Source: Rikenella microfusus (GTDB lineage Bacteria; Bacteroidota; Bacteroidia; Bacteroidales; SZUA-534). Taken from it: 5,438 nucleotides of DNA. Shown here in pieces: positions 1-5,438 of the stretch. The stretch lies in contig DYQV01000200.1 in the NCBI GenBank assembly GCA_020719105.1, forward strand, positions 1-5,438, given 5' to 3'. A model generated the notes under the pieces. That model saw nothing but the letters and a program-made list of their open reading frames with translations. It was not told the origin of the DNA and did no database searches. The translations under genes and the position numbers were made by a program. Each line of letters begins with the position of its first letter. Within the stretch, counting starts at the first letter, position 1.

Positions 1-2
1 TG

Positions 3-34
3 CAAAAGTAAACTCTTTATAATCTAATTCCAAA
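3..34 (-). promoter_or_regulatory. Bacteroidota-type promoter firing out of the left edge
   Basis: Read on the minus strand, positions 10 to 3 give TACTTTTG, a perfect TAnnTTTG -7 box, followed by C. Positions 34 to 31 give TTTG, the -33 element. The spacer is 20 bases, as expected for the Bacteroidota primary sigma factor. Transcription would start a few bases beyond the left edge, so the gene it serves is outside the window and divergent from the glycosyltransferase at 260. The motif match is seen directly; promoter activity is inferred. Confidence 0.6.
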
Positions 35-132
35 TTTATTCGTGGGTTTTTTTATTTATTTTTACATTAATTTAACAATTAATTAACCATCAGTAATTTA
101 GAAGTCCAATGTGTTTTATGCCCACCTTCAAA

Positions 133-153
133 TATTCAACCCTACTTTGAATA
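133..153. repeat. Short AT-rich inverted repeat
   Basis: TATTCAA (133-139) and TTGAATA (147-153) are perfect 7-base inverted arms around a 7-base spacer, CCCTACT. It lies in the intergenic region between the leftward promoter and the glycosyltransferase gene. It could be an operator-like site, but arms this short and AT-rich arise easily by chance. No T-tract follows on either strand, so it is not a convincing terminator. Confidence 0.2.
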
Positions 154-231
154 ATACACCTATATATAATAGGAATTAAAACGGTCTATTCTTTTTTATG
201 TTTCAACTAAAGGTAAACAATGAAGATTTAT

Positions 232-240
232 TATCTTCGC
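232..240 (+). promoter_or_regulatory. Probable -7 box for the glycosyltransferase-pyrC unit
   Basis: TATCTTCGC matches the TAnnTTTG(C) consensus with a T-to-C change, a variant I associate with non-Bacteroides members of the phylum. It would place the transcription start near 246 and leave a leader of about 14 bases before the ATG at 260. No TTG or TTTG is visible at the expected -33 distance, so the call rests on the -7 box and its position. Confidence 0.45.
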
Positions 241-259
241 ATCCATAATTGAAAACACT

Positions 260-994
260 ATGGAAAAAGATAAAGTAGTTATTATTCCCACCTACAATGA
301 AAAAGAAAATATTGAAGCTATAATTAGAAAGGTATTTTCTCTTGATGGAAGTTTCAATTTGCTAATAGTTGAAGACAATAGCCCTGATGGTACTGCTGAT
401 ATAATAAAGAAGTTGATGAAAGAGTTTCCCGAACAACTTTATATTATGGAACGTGCCGGCAAACTTGGTTTGGGAACTGCATATATTGATGGGTTCAAAT
501 GGGCACTTGCCCATGGTTATACCTATATTTTTGAGATGGATGCTGATTTCTCTCATAATCCTGAGGACTTAGTTAAACTCTACAATGCTTGTAAAAATGG
601 AGCTGATTTAGCAATTGGGTCAAGGTACATTTCAGGAATAAATGTTGTAAACTGGCCAATTGGTAGGGTTTTAATGAGTTACTATGCGTCAGCTTACGTA
701 AGAATGGTAACGGGTATGAAAATTCAGGATACAACTGCCGGTTTTAAATGTTACACCCGAAAGGTTTTAGATACCATTGATTTTGATAAAATTAAGTTCA
801 AAGGATACGCATTCCAAATTGAAATGAAGTTTACCACTTGGAAATTTGGATTTAACATTGTTGAAGTACCTATCATCTTTACTGATCGCCAGCAAGGCAA
901 ATCAAAGATGAGTGGAGGAATATTTAATGAGGCTATTTGGGGTGTTATGCGCATGAAATGGAGAAGTTTTTTCCGGTCGTATAAGCGGGCATAG
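260..994 (+). CDS. DPM1-like polyprenyl-phosphate mannosyltransferase (GT2 family)
   Basis: This 244-residue protein belongs to glycosyltransferase family 2, in the group of dolichol-/polyprenol-phosphate mannose synthases. Family members move mannose from GDP-mannose to a membrane polyprenyl phosphate. Visible motifs in order are the nucleotide-binding start IPTYNEKENI (9-18), VEDNSPDGT (37-45), the metal-binding DAD at 94-96 within DADFSHNP, GSRY (120-123), DTTAGFKCY (157-165) and the late TDRQQGKSKM (208-217). The length matches the soluble, human DPM1-like form, and I see no C-terminal membrane segments or GtrA domain. It probably acts at the cytoplasmic membrane face, supplying a lipid-linked sugar for periplasmic glycosylation such as protein O-glycosylation; that role, and mannose rather than another hexose, are inferred. 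The ATG at 260 sits just after a -7 box and is followed at once by the conserved GT2 start. pyrC begins 46 bases downstream. Confidence 0.9.
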   Translation: MEKDKVVIIPTYNEKENIEAIIRKVFSLDGSFNLLIVEDNSPDGTADIIKKLMKEFPEQLYIMERAGKLGLGTAYIDGFKWALAHGYTYIFEMDADFSHNPEDLVKLYNACKNGADLAIGSRYISGINVVNWPIGRVLMSYYASAYVRMVTGMKIQDTTAGFKCYTRKVLDTIDFDKIKFKGYAFQIEMKFTTWKFGFNIVEVPIIFTDRQQGKSKMSGGIFNEAIWGVMRMKWRSFFRSYKRA

Positions 995-1040
995 CATCCT
1001 TTTAATACTCAAAAATAATTGGGATAAATAAACAGTTGGC

Positions 1041-2381
1041 ATGAAAACACTTATTCGCAATGCAACCATTGTAAACAATGGCCACCAATTTATCGGAAAT
1101 ATTGTAATACAAGGGGATAAAATAGAAAGTGTTTCAGAAAAGTTACCCATCGATTATGAAAGAACCACTTATACCATCATTGACGCAACCGGTAAAATAG
1201 CTATTCCAGGAGTGATTGATGATCAAGTTCATTTCAGAGAGCCCGGTTTGACCCATAAAGGCGATTTGCATACTGAATCGATGGCTGCTGTAGCAGGTGG
1301 CATTACATCGTTTATGGAAATGCCAAATACCAACCCCCAAACCATTACTCAAGACCTTTTAAGCGAAAAATTTGAATTAGGAGCCAAAAGCTCGTTAGCT
1401 AATTTTTCATTTTATATGGGTTCAACTAATGATAACATTAAAGAACTGATTAAAACGAATGCTAAAAAAGTTTGCGGTATTAAGGTTTTTATGGGAGCAT
1501 CCACCGGAAATATGCTGGTTGACAATGCCAAAACTTTACAAGCCATATTTGCAGAAGCCCCTTGTTTAATTGCCACTCACTGCGAAGATGAAAATACAAT
1601 CAAACAAAATTTAGAACGTTTTAAATTGCAGTATGGTGATGCCATATTACCCAAGCATCACCCCTTAATAAGAAGTGAGGAGGCATGCTACATTTCCTCT
1701 TCAAAAGCGATTGATTTGGCTACAAAATATAAGAGTCAATTGCATGTGCTGCACTTATCAACAGCGAAAGAGATTTCGCTATTTGATTCCGGACCGATAG
1801 AGAATAAAAGGATTACAGCGGAAGTTTGTGTACACCATCTTTGGTTCGATGATTCCGATTATGAGCGATTGGGAAATCTAATTAAATGGAATCCGGCAAT
1901 AAAAACAGCGCATGATAGAAAAGAATTATTAAAAGGGCTGCTATCAGATAGATTGGATGTAATTGCAACCGATCATGCACCGCACACTTTAAATGAAAAA
2001 ACATCGGTCTATACCCAATCCTCTTCCGGTGGACCGATGGTTCAGCATTCTTTGATTGCTATGTTAGAACTACATTTTGGAGGTAAATTGACCCTAGAGG
2101 AGATTGTAAATAAAATGTGCCATGCACCCGCCAAACTATTTAAAATTGAGAAGAGAGGATTTTTAGAGCCCGGGTACTATGCCGATGTTGTTTTAGTTGA
2201 TTTAAAAAAGCCATTCACCGTTACAAAAGAATCCTTATTTTATAAGTGCAAATGGTCCCCTTTTGATGGTCAGATATTTCAATCGACAGTAACTCATACA
2301 TTTGTAAACGGCAATCTGATATTTGAAAATGGCACCATTCACGAAATTGCCAACGGAGTAGCATTAACCTTTGATCGCTAG
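1041..2381 (+). CDS. pyrC: Dihydroorotase
   Basis: Dihydroorotase cyclises N-carbamoyl-aspartate to dihydroorotate, step three of cytoplasmic pyrimidine synthesis. This 446-residue protein has the amidohydrolase layout of a full-length class I enzyme. Active-site residues, assigned by analogy with E. coli PyrC, are H64 and R66 in DDQVHFREPG (60-69), N96 in MPNTNP, the probable carboxylated lysine K148 in IKVFMG, H180 in ATHCE, H238 in LHLST, N284 in KWNPAIK and D311 in ATDHAPH. The late GYYADVVLVD stretch (378-387) is the usual small composite beta domain. The first histidine of the HxH metal pair is replaced by Q62; from memory the same DDQVHFREPG occurs in other Bacteroidota dihydroorotases such as that of Porphyromonas gingivalis, so this looks lineage-specific rather than a sign of inactivity. 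All other ligands are present. The 46-base gap after the glycosyltransferase holds no clear promoter, so co-transcription is likely. No Shine-Dalgarno sequence precedes the ATG. Confidence 0.96.
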   Translation: MKTLIRNATIVNNGHQFIGNIVIQGDKIESVSEKLPIDYERTTYTIIDATGKIAIPGVIDDQVHFREPGLTHKGDLHTESMAAVAGGITSFMEMPNTNPQTITQDLLSEKFELGAKSSLANFSFYMGSTNDNIKELIKTNAKKVCGIKVFMGASTGNMLVDNAKTLQAIFAEAPCLIATHCEDENTIKQNLERFKLQYGDAILPKHHPLIRSEEACYISSSKAIDLATKYKSQLHVLHLSTAKEISLFDSGPIENKRITAEVCVHHLWFDDSDYERLGNLIKWNPAIKTAHDRKELLKGLLSDRLDVIATDHAPHTLNEKTSVYTQSSSGGPMVQHSLIAMLELHFGGKLTLEEIVNKMCHAPAKLFKIEKRGFLEPGYYADVVLVDLKKPFTVTKESLFYKCKWSPFDGQIFQSTVTHTFVNGNLIFENGTIHEIANGVALTFDR

Positions 2382-2463
2382 CTGAGCAAAAACTTTATTC
2401 ATTCTTACTTTCTGTTTCAAGAAATGTGATATAGTGTTAAAAGTCTTATCCTTTTTCGAACTG
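2382..2463. other. Convergent intergenic gap between pyrC and lysC
   Basis: The 3' ends of pyrC and lysC face each other across 82 bases. I looked for a bidirectional terminator and found only trivial hairpins, such as TTTC-AA-GAAA, and a TTCGAA palindrome at 2455-2460. Neither has a GC-rich stem with a T-tract. Termination here may be Rho-dependent, or the transcripts may overlap. Confidence 0.5.
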
Positions 2464-3708
2464 TTATCGAACTATAAACTTAGCCACGGTTCGGCTTCGC
2501 TGTTCTACCAGAATTGTTTTTCCCTCCAAAACTTTGTGCTCTGCACCTGCCTGATTGTGACGTATGGTTATCAAATCGAGCCCGTCGTTGTACTTAACAT
2601 TATAATATAGTTTTAATTCCTGAATTACTTTAGGAACTCGTTCCATATTGCTATCAACAGCAATTGAAAAACTTAAAGCGCTATTCTGCATCAAATTAAC
2701 CTTAATTTGTTGATGGGCTAAAATTCCAAAAATATGACTCAGGTTTTCTTCTATAATAAATGAATAATCCTTTGGCTTTATTGAGATTAAAACCTGTTGC
2801 TCCTTTTTAATATAAACGGGAGGTGTATCCTGATTTTTAATAGAATCGATAAGGGTACCTTGATTGGCTGTGTTTAAAAATGAACGAACTTGCAATGGAA
2901 TATTTTTATTCTGAAGTGGTTTTATAGTCTTAGGGTGAATAACCCGGGCTCCATAAAAGGCAAGTTCAACCGCCTCAGAATAAGAAAGCTTATCAATTTT
3001 AGGAGTGTCTGGAATCCAATCAGGGTCGGCGCATAAAATACCTGGCACATCTTTCCAAACCACAACTTTTTCAGCATTTAAAGCATTTGCAATAACAGCT
3101 GCCGTAAAATCGGAGCCCTCACGTCCTAAAGTAGTTGTCAAATTATTTAGATCGGAACCAATAAAACCTTGGGTTAGGTAAAGATTAGAATCTGCATCGG
3201 GAAAATATTCAACCATAAGCTTTCGGGAAAGTTCCCAATCAACCCTCCCTTCACGGAAGGTGCTGTCGGTTTTTAAACAATTTCTGATATCAACCCAAGT
3301 AACTTTCTTTCCTTGCTGATTAAGATATGCTGCCACTATTTTAGTTGACAACAACTCACCAAATGAGACTATTTGATCGTATTCAAAATCGAAATTAAAT
3401 CCCGGTCTTTTTAGTAGTTTTTCATCAAGTTCTTGTAGTAATACTGAAAATAATTGAAAAATTGGATTATCCCGCAAAAATAATTTCTCAATAATTTGAA
3501 GATGATAAAGTTCAAACTCCTTTCTATACTTATCGTAAGGGGTTTCTTTGCAATAATTAATAACTAGTTGCTCCAATAGGTTGGTTGTTTTACCCATAGC
3601 AGAAACAACAATGACCCCATGCTGCATAAATTCACTACAAATAGAATTCATGCGTTGAATGGCCTCACTACTTTTTATTGATGCCCCTCCAAATTTATTG
3701 ACAATCAT
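2464..3708 (-). CDS. lysC: Aspartate kinase (monofunctional)
   Basis: Aspartate kinase phosphorylates L-aspartate to aspartyl phosphate, opening the pathway to lysine (and diaminopimelate), threonine, methionine and isoleucine. The 414-residue protein starts with KFGGAS (5-10), the amino-acid kinase motif. It continues with a helical insert (about 55-108), SFGELLST (115-122, with E118 likely binding aspartate), LGREGSDFTAA (194-204), VWKDVPGILCADPD (217-230) and SYSEAVELAFYGARVIHPKTI (242-262). Residues from about 303 look like a regulatory region: one recognisable ACT domain (to about 370) and a shorter ACT-like tail ending in LVEQRSRTVAKF. Feedback control by a pathway amino acid is therefore likely, but the effector cannot be read from sequence. 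There is no fused homoserine dehydrogenase. WKDVPG in place of the common WTDVDG appears usual for Bacteroidota. The ATG at 3708 is chosen because the kinase motif follows within four codons, and an in-frame stop lies 12 bases upstream. Its leader contains a strong hairpin. Confidence 0.95.
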   Translation of the reverse strand: MIVNKFGGASIKSSEAIQRMNSICSEFMQHGVIVVSAMGKTTNLLEQLVINYCKETPYDKYRKEFELYHLQIIEKLFLRDNPIFQLFSVLLQELDEKLLKRPGFNFDFEYDQIVSFGELLSTKIVAAYLNQQGKKVTWVDIRNCLKTDSTFREGRVDWELSRKLMVEYFPDADSNLYLTQGFIGSDLNNLTTTLGREGSDFTAAVIANALNAEKVVVWKDVPGILCADPDWIPDTPKIDKLSYSEAVELAFYGARVIHPKTIKPLQNKNIPLQVRSFLNTANQGTLIDSIKNQDTPPVYIKKEQQVLISIKPKDYSFIIEENLSHIFGILAHQQIKVNLMQNSALSFSIAVDSNMERVPKVIQELKLYYNVKYNDGLDLITIRHNQAGAEHKVLEGKTILVEQRSRTVAKFIVR

Positions 3709-3720
3709 ATACTTATCTGA

Positions 3721-3777
3721 TTAAAACCCAAATTGAGCGATTTGAAAAGGCAAATCACTCAATACTTCTTTTCCCAT
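3721..3777 (-). CDS. Possible 18-codon leader ORF upstream of lysC
   Basis: On the lysC strand an ATG at 3777-3775 opens the frame MGKEVLSDLPFQIAQFGF, closed by TAA at 3723-3721. The stop lies 12 bases before the lysC ATG and in the same frame. Codons 5-16 largely coincide with the 13-bp hairpin at 3732-3763. Weak -7-like boxes at 3792-3809 would start the transcript just before this ATG. The peptide has no run of lysine, threonine or methionine codons, so it is not a classical attenuator leader. An ORF this short can occur by chance; I cannot show that it is translated. I recognise no family. Confidence 0.25.
   Translation of the reverse strand: MGKEVLSDLPFQIAQFGF
3732..3763 (-). promoter_or_regulatory. 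Strong RNA hairpin in the lysC leader, attenuator-like
   Basis: In the lysC-strand transcript, AUUGAGUGAUUUG (3763 to 3751) pairs with CAAAUCGCUCAAU (3744 to 3732) over 13 bp around the loop CCUUUU. The only non-Watson-Crick pair is one G-U. On the opposite strand that pair is a C-A mismatch, so the hairpin is better formed in lysC-sense RNA. It is followed by UUGGGUUUUAA, an interrupted U-rich stretch, and the lysC ATG lies 23 bases past the stem. The position suggests control of lysC by transcription attenuation or of translation initiation. The pairing is seen directly; the function is inferred. Confidence 0.45.
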
Positions 3778-3791
3778 TGTTTAAATCGGTG

Positions 3792-3809
3792 GCTAAATTA
3801 AGCGAAATA
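3792..3809 (-). promoter_or_regulatory. Weak candidate -7 boxes for lysC
   Basis: On the minus strand, TATTTCGC (3809 to 3802) and TAATTTAGC (3800 to 3792) each resemble TAnnTTTGC but deviate, by one missing base and one substitution respectively. A TTG at 3828-3826 is only 16 bases upstream of the first box and 25 from the second, neither the expected 19-21. The true lysC promoter could be elsewhere in this intergenic region. Confidence 0.2.
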
Positions 3810-3877
3810 GCAATGAAATAATTAACAAGATATTAAAAATCAAAGAAAATAACTATAAACTAAGCTCTCCTAGTGAC

Positions 3878-3885
3878 TAAGTTTG
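3878..3885 (+). promoter_or_regulatory. Candidate -7 box for the propeller gene
   Basis: TAAGTTTG is an exact TAnnTTTG match on the plus strand and would give a leader of roughly 105-110 bases before the ATG at 3999. No TTG lies at the -33 distance. A run of eight T (3898-3905) follows at the presumed early transcribed region. A second, imperfect candidate, TATTTTTAGC, lies at 3937-3946 and would give a shorter leader of about 45-50 bases. I cannot choose between them. Confidence 0.25.
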
Positions 3886-3998
3886 ATTAAAATCTAGTTT
3901 TTTTTGCTACAATGTAAACGTTCCATCATTTTTCACTATTTTTAGCCTAATTACATCATTTGAGAAATTATTGATTATTTCTAATAAAAACAGGCAAC

Positions 3999-5222
3999 AT
4001 GAAAATTAACCCATTAACTAACTGGACTGCATGTATTTTAATGCTATTAGCATTGAATGTTACCGGACAAACAGGAATTTTTTTCTATCCCTTGAATAAA
4101 CTGGAATTTCCAAATTCGAGTATAATTGACCTTTTAGAGACGAGTGATAGCAAAATACAGATGTTAAATTTTTGCTCCAACGCTAAATTTACGAATGCCG
4201 AAATTCAACTTATTACCATAGGAAAAACGGGAGAATCGATTGTTGCATCAACCGAGTCGATTGAAAACCTGTACAATTTAATAAAACTTGAGGCATCTAA
4301 ACCTAATGGTTATAGAGTTTTCGGTAATTTATCGGTAAATAAGCAGTATGTGCCCTTTCAACTATTTTTAAATCAAGAAGGCAAGGAAGTTTCCAAAACA
4401 ATTGAAACACAAATTTACTCAACCCTAATTAGCGATATAACCAGTTATGCGAATTATTATTATATTTTATATACCAAGTCGGTAAAGACAGAAAAATTCA
4501 ACATTTCCCTTAATAAACTGGAAAATAGTACCAATAAAGTAGAATGGTTAAAAAAAATATCGTCGGAGCAAAATGAAGAAGCCGATCAATTGGTAGTTAC
4601 CAAAACGGGTGATATTTATATTCTTGGAAAAAAATATAACGATGAATCAACGGAATATGTTCCTATTATTTATAAGCTTAATAACCAAGGGAATCAGTTA
4701 TGGAAAAAAGGAATTGACGTTCCTAACAATTTCAGCAATCAAAGTTTTGTTGTATCGAATACAGACGAAATATTCTATGTTTGCGGATATACAAAAAATC
4801 CAACGGGAACCTGTGAAACAAGAGTTGTAAAACTTTCGGCAGATGGGGAGGAATTGAATTCTAATTCCTTAACCGATTTTAATGCCAATGGAATTATAAG
4901 TTTACAAAATAATAACTATTTGATTTTTGGTTCGAAGTTTTTTGTCGATCAAAAGCAAGTAATTACCAATGGAAAGTTCTCAATTATAAACAATATGCTT
5001 CAAGAAATTGCAAATAAAACGCTCGATGAAAATGATAAACCGGATATAGATATCAAGCAAAACAGCAGAACCAGTTCCGATTTTCTATCGGCTATACAAC
5101 TATCGGACGGTAGAATTGCAATGGCTGGAAGAGTTTTTATGACTGTGGGGAACGAAACCCTGCAAAAGCAAAATATACCCCTATTGATGCTAATTAATGA
5201 GAATGGAACTTATACCAAGTAA
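3999..5222 (+). CDS. Exported seven-bladed beta-propeller-like protein, function unknown
   Basis: I do not recognise a named family. The first 23 residues look like a signal peptide: charged start MK, hydrophobic core CILMLLALNV, and probable cleavage before Q24 (VTG|Q). No lipobox cysteine is present, so it is probably a soluble periplasmic or surface protein. The rest is tandem divergent repeats of about 43-47 residues, each reading roughly 'hydrophobic strand, D/N-G turn, strand ending in G, strand, L-N-x-x-G turn, strand'. I count seven: about 42-85, 94-135, 144-187, 195-239, 247-291, 297-342 and 362-407. The clearest are 195-239 (TKTGDIYILG...YKLNNQGNQLWKK) and 247-291 (SNTDEIFYVCGY...VKLSADGEEL). 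This fits a seven-bladed propeller of the kind common in Bacteroidota secreted proteins. The last blade ends at the stop codon, so there is no C-terminal type IX sorting domain. The ATG at 3999 is favoured because it supplies the signal peptide. Confidence 0.88.
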   Translation: MKINPLTNWTACILMLLALNVTGQTGIFFYPLNKLEFPNSSIIDLLETSDSKIQMLNFCSNAKFTNAEIQLITIGKTGESIVASTESIENLYNLIKLEASKPNGYRVFGNLSVNKQYVPFQLFLNQEGKEVSKTIETQIYSTLISDITSYANYYYILYTKSVKTEKFNISLNKLENSTNKVEWLKKISSEQNEEADQLVVTKTGDIYILGKKYNDESTEYVPIIYKLNNQGNQLWKKGIDVPNNFSNQSFVVSNTDEIFYVCGYTKNPTGTCETRVVKLSADGEELNSNSLTDFNANGIISLQNNNYLIFGSKFFVDQKQVITNGKFSIINNMLQEIANKTLDENDKPDIDIKQNSRTSSDFLSAIQLSDGRIAMAGRVFMTVGNETLQKQNIPLLMLINENGTYTK

Positions 5223-5366
5223 TCCACTGAGAATAGCATTGTTAAAAATGTTTTGCTTTAATATCACTTGAATTAAAAACCTTCACTTACGTTTATTACT
5301 AATACCATAACTTGATTATTCTGCAATGAAAAATAAGATAATCCAGTGGCAATAGTTTTAACCCGG

Positions 5367-5382
5367 ATTATTCAAGAATAAT
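5367..5382. repeat. Short near-palindrome downstream of the propeller gene
   Basis: ATTATTC (5367-5373) and GAATAAT (5376-5382) are perfect 7-base arms separated by AA. The preceding GATTATTC at 5366-5373 also occurs as a direct copy at 5314-5321. A two-base spacer is too short for a stable RNA hairpin without opening inner pairs, so a protein-binding site or chance are both possible. No gene is visible between 5223 and 5438. Confidence 0.2.
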
Positions 5383-5401
5383 GCTGACGATAAAGCTCCT
5401 C

Positions 5402-5437
5402 CTCAAAATTGGGAAAATAAAAACTCCCAATTTTGGG
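5402..5437. terminator. Probable intrinsic (possibly bidirectional) terminator hairpin
   Basis: CTCAAAATTGGGA (5402-5414) pairs with TCCCAATTTTGGG (5425-5437) over 13 bp with one T-G wobble, around a 10-base A-rich loop. The uninterrupted core AAAATTGGGA/TCCCAATTTT is perfect. The A-rich left and T-rich right arm feet suit a terminator. Any T-tract for plus-strand transcripts would lie beyond the window, and none is visible on the minus side. It sits 179 bases after the propeller gene, so it may end that transcript, a convergent gene to the right, or both. Confidence 0.5.
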
Positions 5438-5438
5438 T

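Noticed and set aside
147..170. TTGAAT and TATAAT resembling an E. coli-type sigma-70 promoter.
   Set aside because: The spacer is only 12 bases, and Bacteroidota use a different consensus; TATAAT is expected by chance in sequence this AT-rich.
198..248. A 16-codon ORF (MFQLKVNNEDLLSSHP) upstream of the glycosyltransferase.
   Set aside because: It runs through the probable -7 box at 232-240 and most of it would lie upstream of the transcript start. It also shows how easily short ORFs arise here, which tempers the lysC leader ORF claim.
1041..2381. Idea that pyrC is a pseudo-dihydroorotase because an HxH histidine is missing.
   Set aside because: All other metal and substrate residues are intact, the length is normal, and the same substitution is recalled in other Bacteroidota enzymes.
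3876..3905. ACTA...TAGT pairing followed by eight T as an intrinsic terminator.
   Set aside because: The stem is two separated 4-bp helices, and no plus-strand gene precedes it; the T-run is more likely ordinary AT-rich promoter DNA.
4609..4830. A 73-codon plus-strand open frame inside the propeller gene.
   Set aside because: It overlaps a well-supported gene in another frame, has no recognisable domain, and looks like a shadow of AT-rich coding sequence. The minus-strand frames at 362-556, 751-954, 902-1150 and 1143-1352 are rejected for the same reason.
5236..5262. Partial inverted repeat AGCATT...GCTTT after the propeller stop codon as its terminator.
   Set aside because: Only four outer pairs form before mismatches and a TTTT bulge, with no stable stem.

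Overview
This window is AT-rich DNA that fits a member of the Bacteroidota. Three things point there. The protein subfamilies are typical of the phylum: a dihydroorotase with a DDQVHFREPG signature and an aspartate kinase with KFGGAS and WKDVPG. Start codons are preceded by A/T-rich sequence without Shine-Dalgarno motifs. The promoters look like TAnnTTTG with an upstream TTTG. I cannot name a genus.

Layout: positions 1-259 are an intergenic region. A minus-strand promoter at the extreme left drives a gene outside the window, and a plus-strand -7 box lies just before the first gene. Two plus-strand genes follow with a 46-base gap: a DPM1-like polyprenyl-phosphate mannosyltransferase (260-994) and dihydroorotase pyrC (1041-2381). 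They probably form one transcription unit. pyrC converges on a minus-strand aspartate kinase, lysC (2464-3708), with an 82-base gap in which I see no good terminator hairpin. The 290 bases at 3709-3998 separate lysC from a divergent plus-strand gene (3999-5222). That gene encodes an exported protein of unknown function that I read as a single seven-bladed beta-propeller. After it come 216 non-coding bases ending in a strong hairpin at the right edge.

Functionally, pyrC catalyses the third step of pyrimidine synthesis and lysC the first step of the lysine/threonine/methionine branch. The glycosyltransferase probably makes a lipid-linked sugar donor. The four genes do not form one obvious pathway; most of this is core-genome housekeeping.

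The most interesting non-obvious structure is the lysC leader. On the lysC strand, a possible 18-codon ORF ends 12 bases before the lysC start, in the same frame. Most of it lies inside a 13-bp hairpin followed by a U-rich stretch covering its stop codon. This could be a translation-coupled attenuator, but it is unproven. I found no CRISPR array, RNA gene, insertion sequence or defence-like system.
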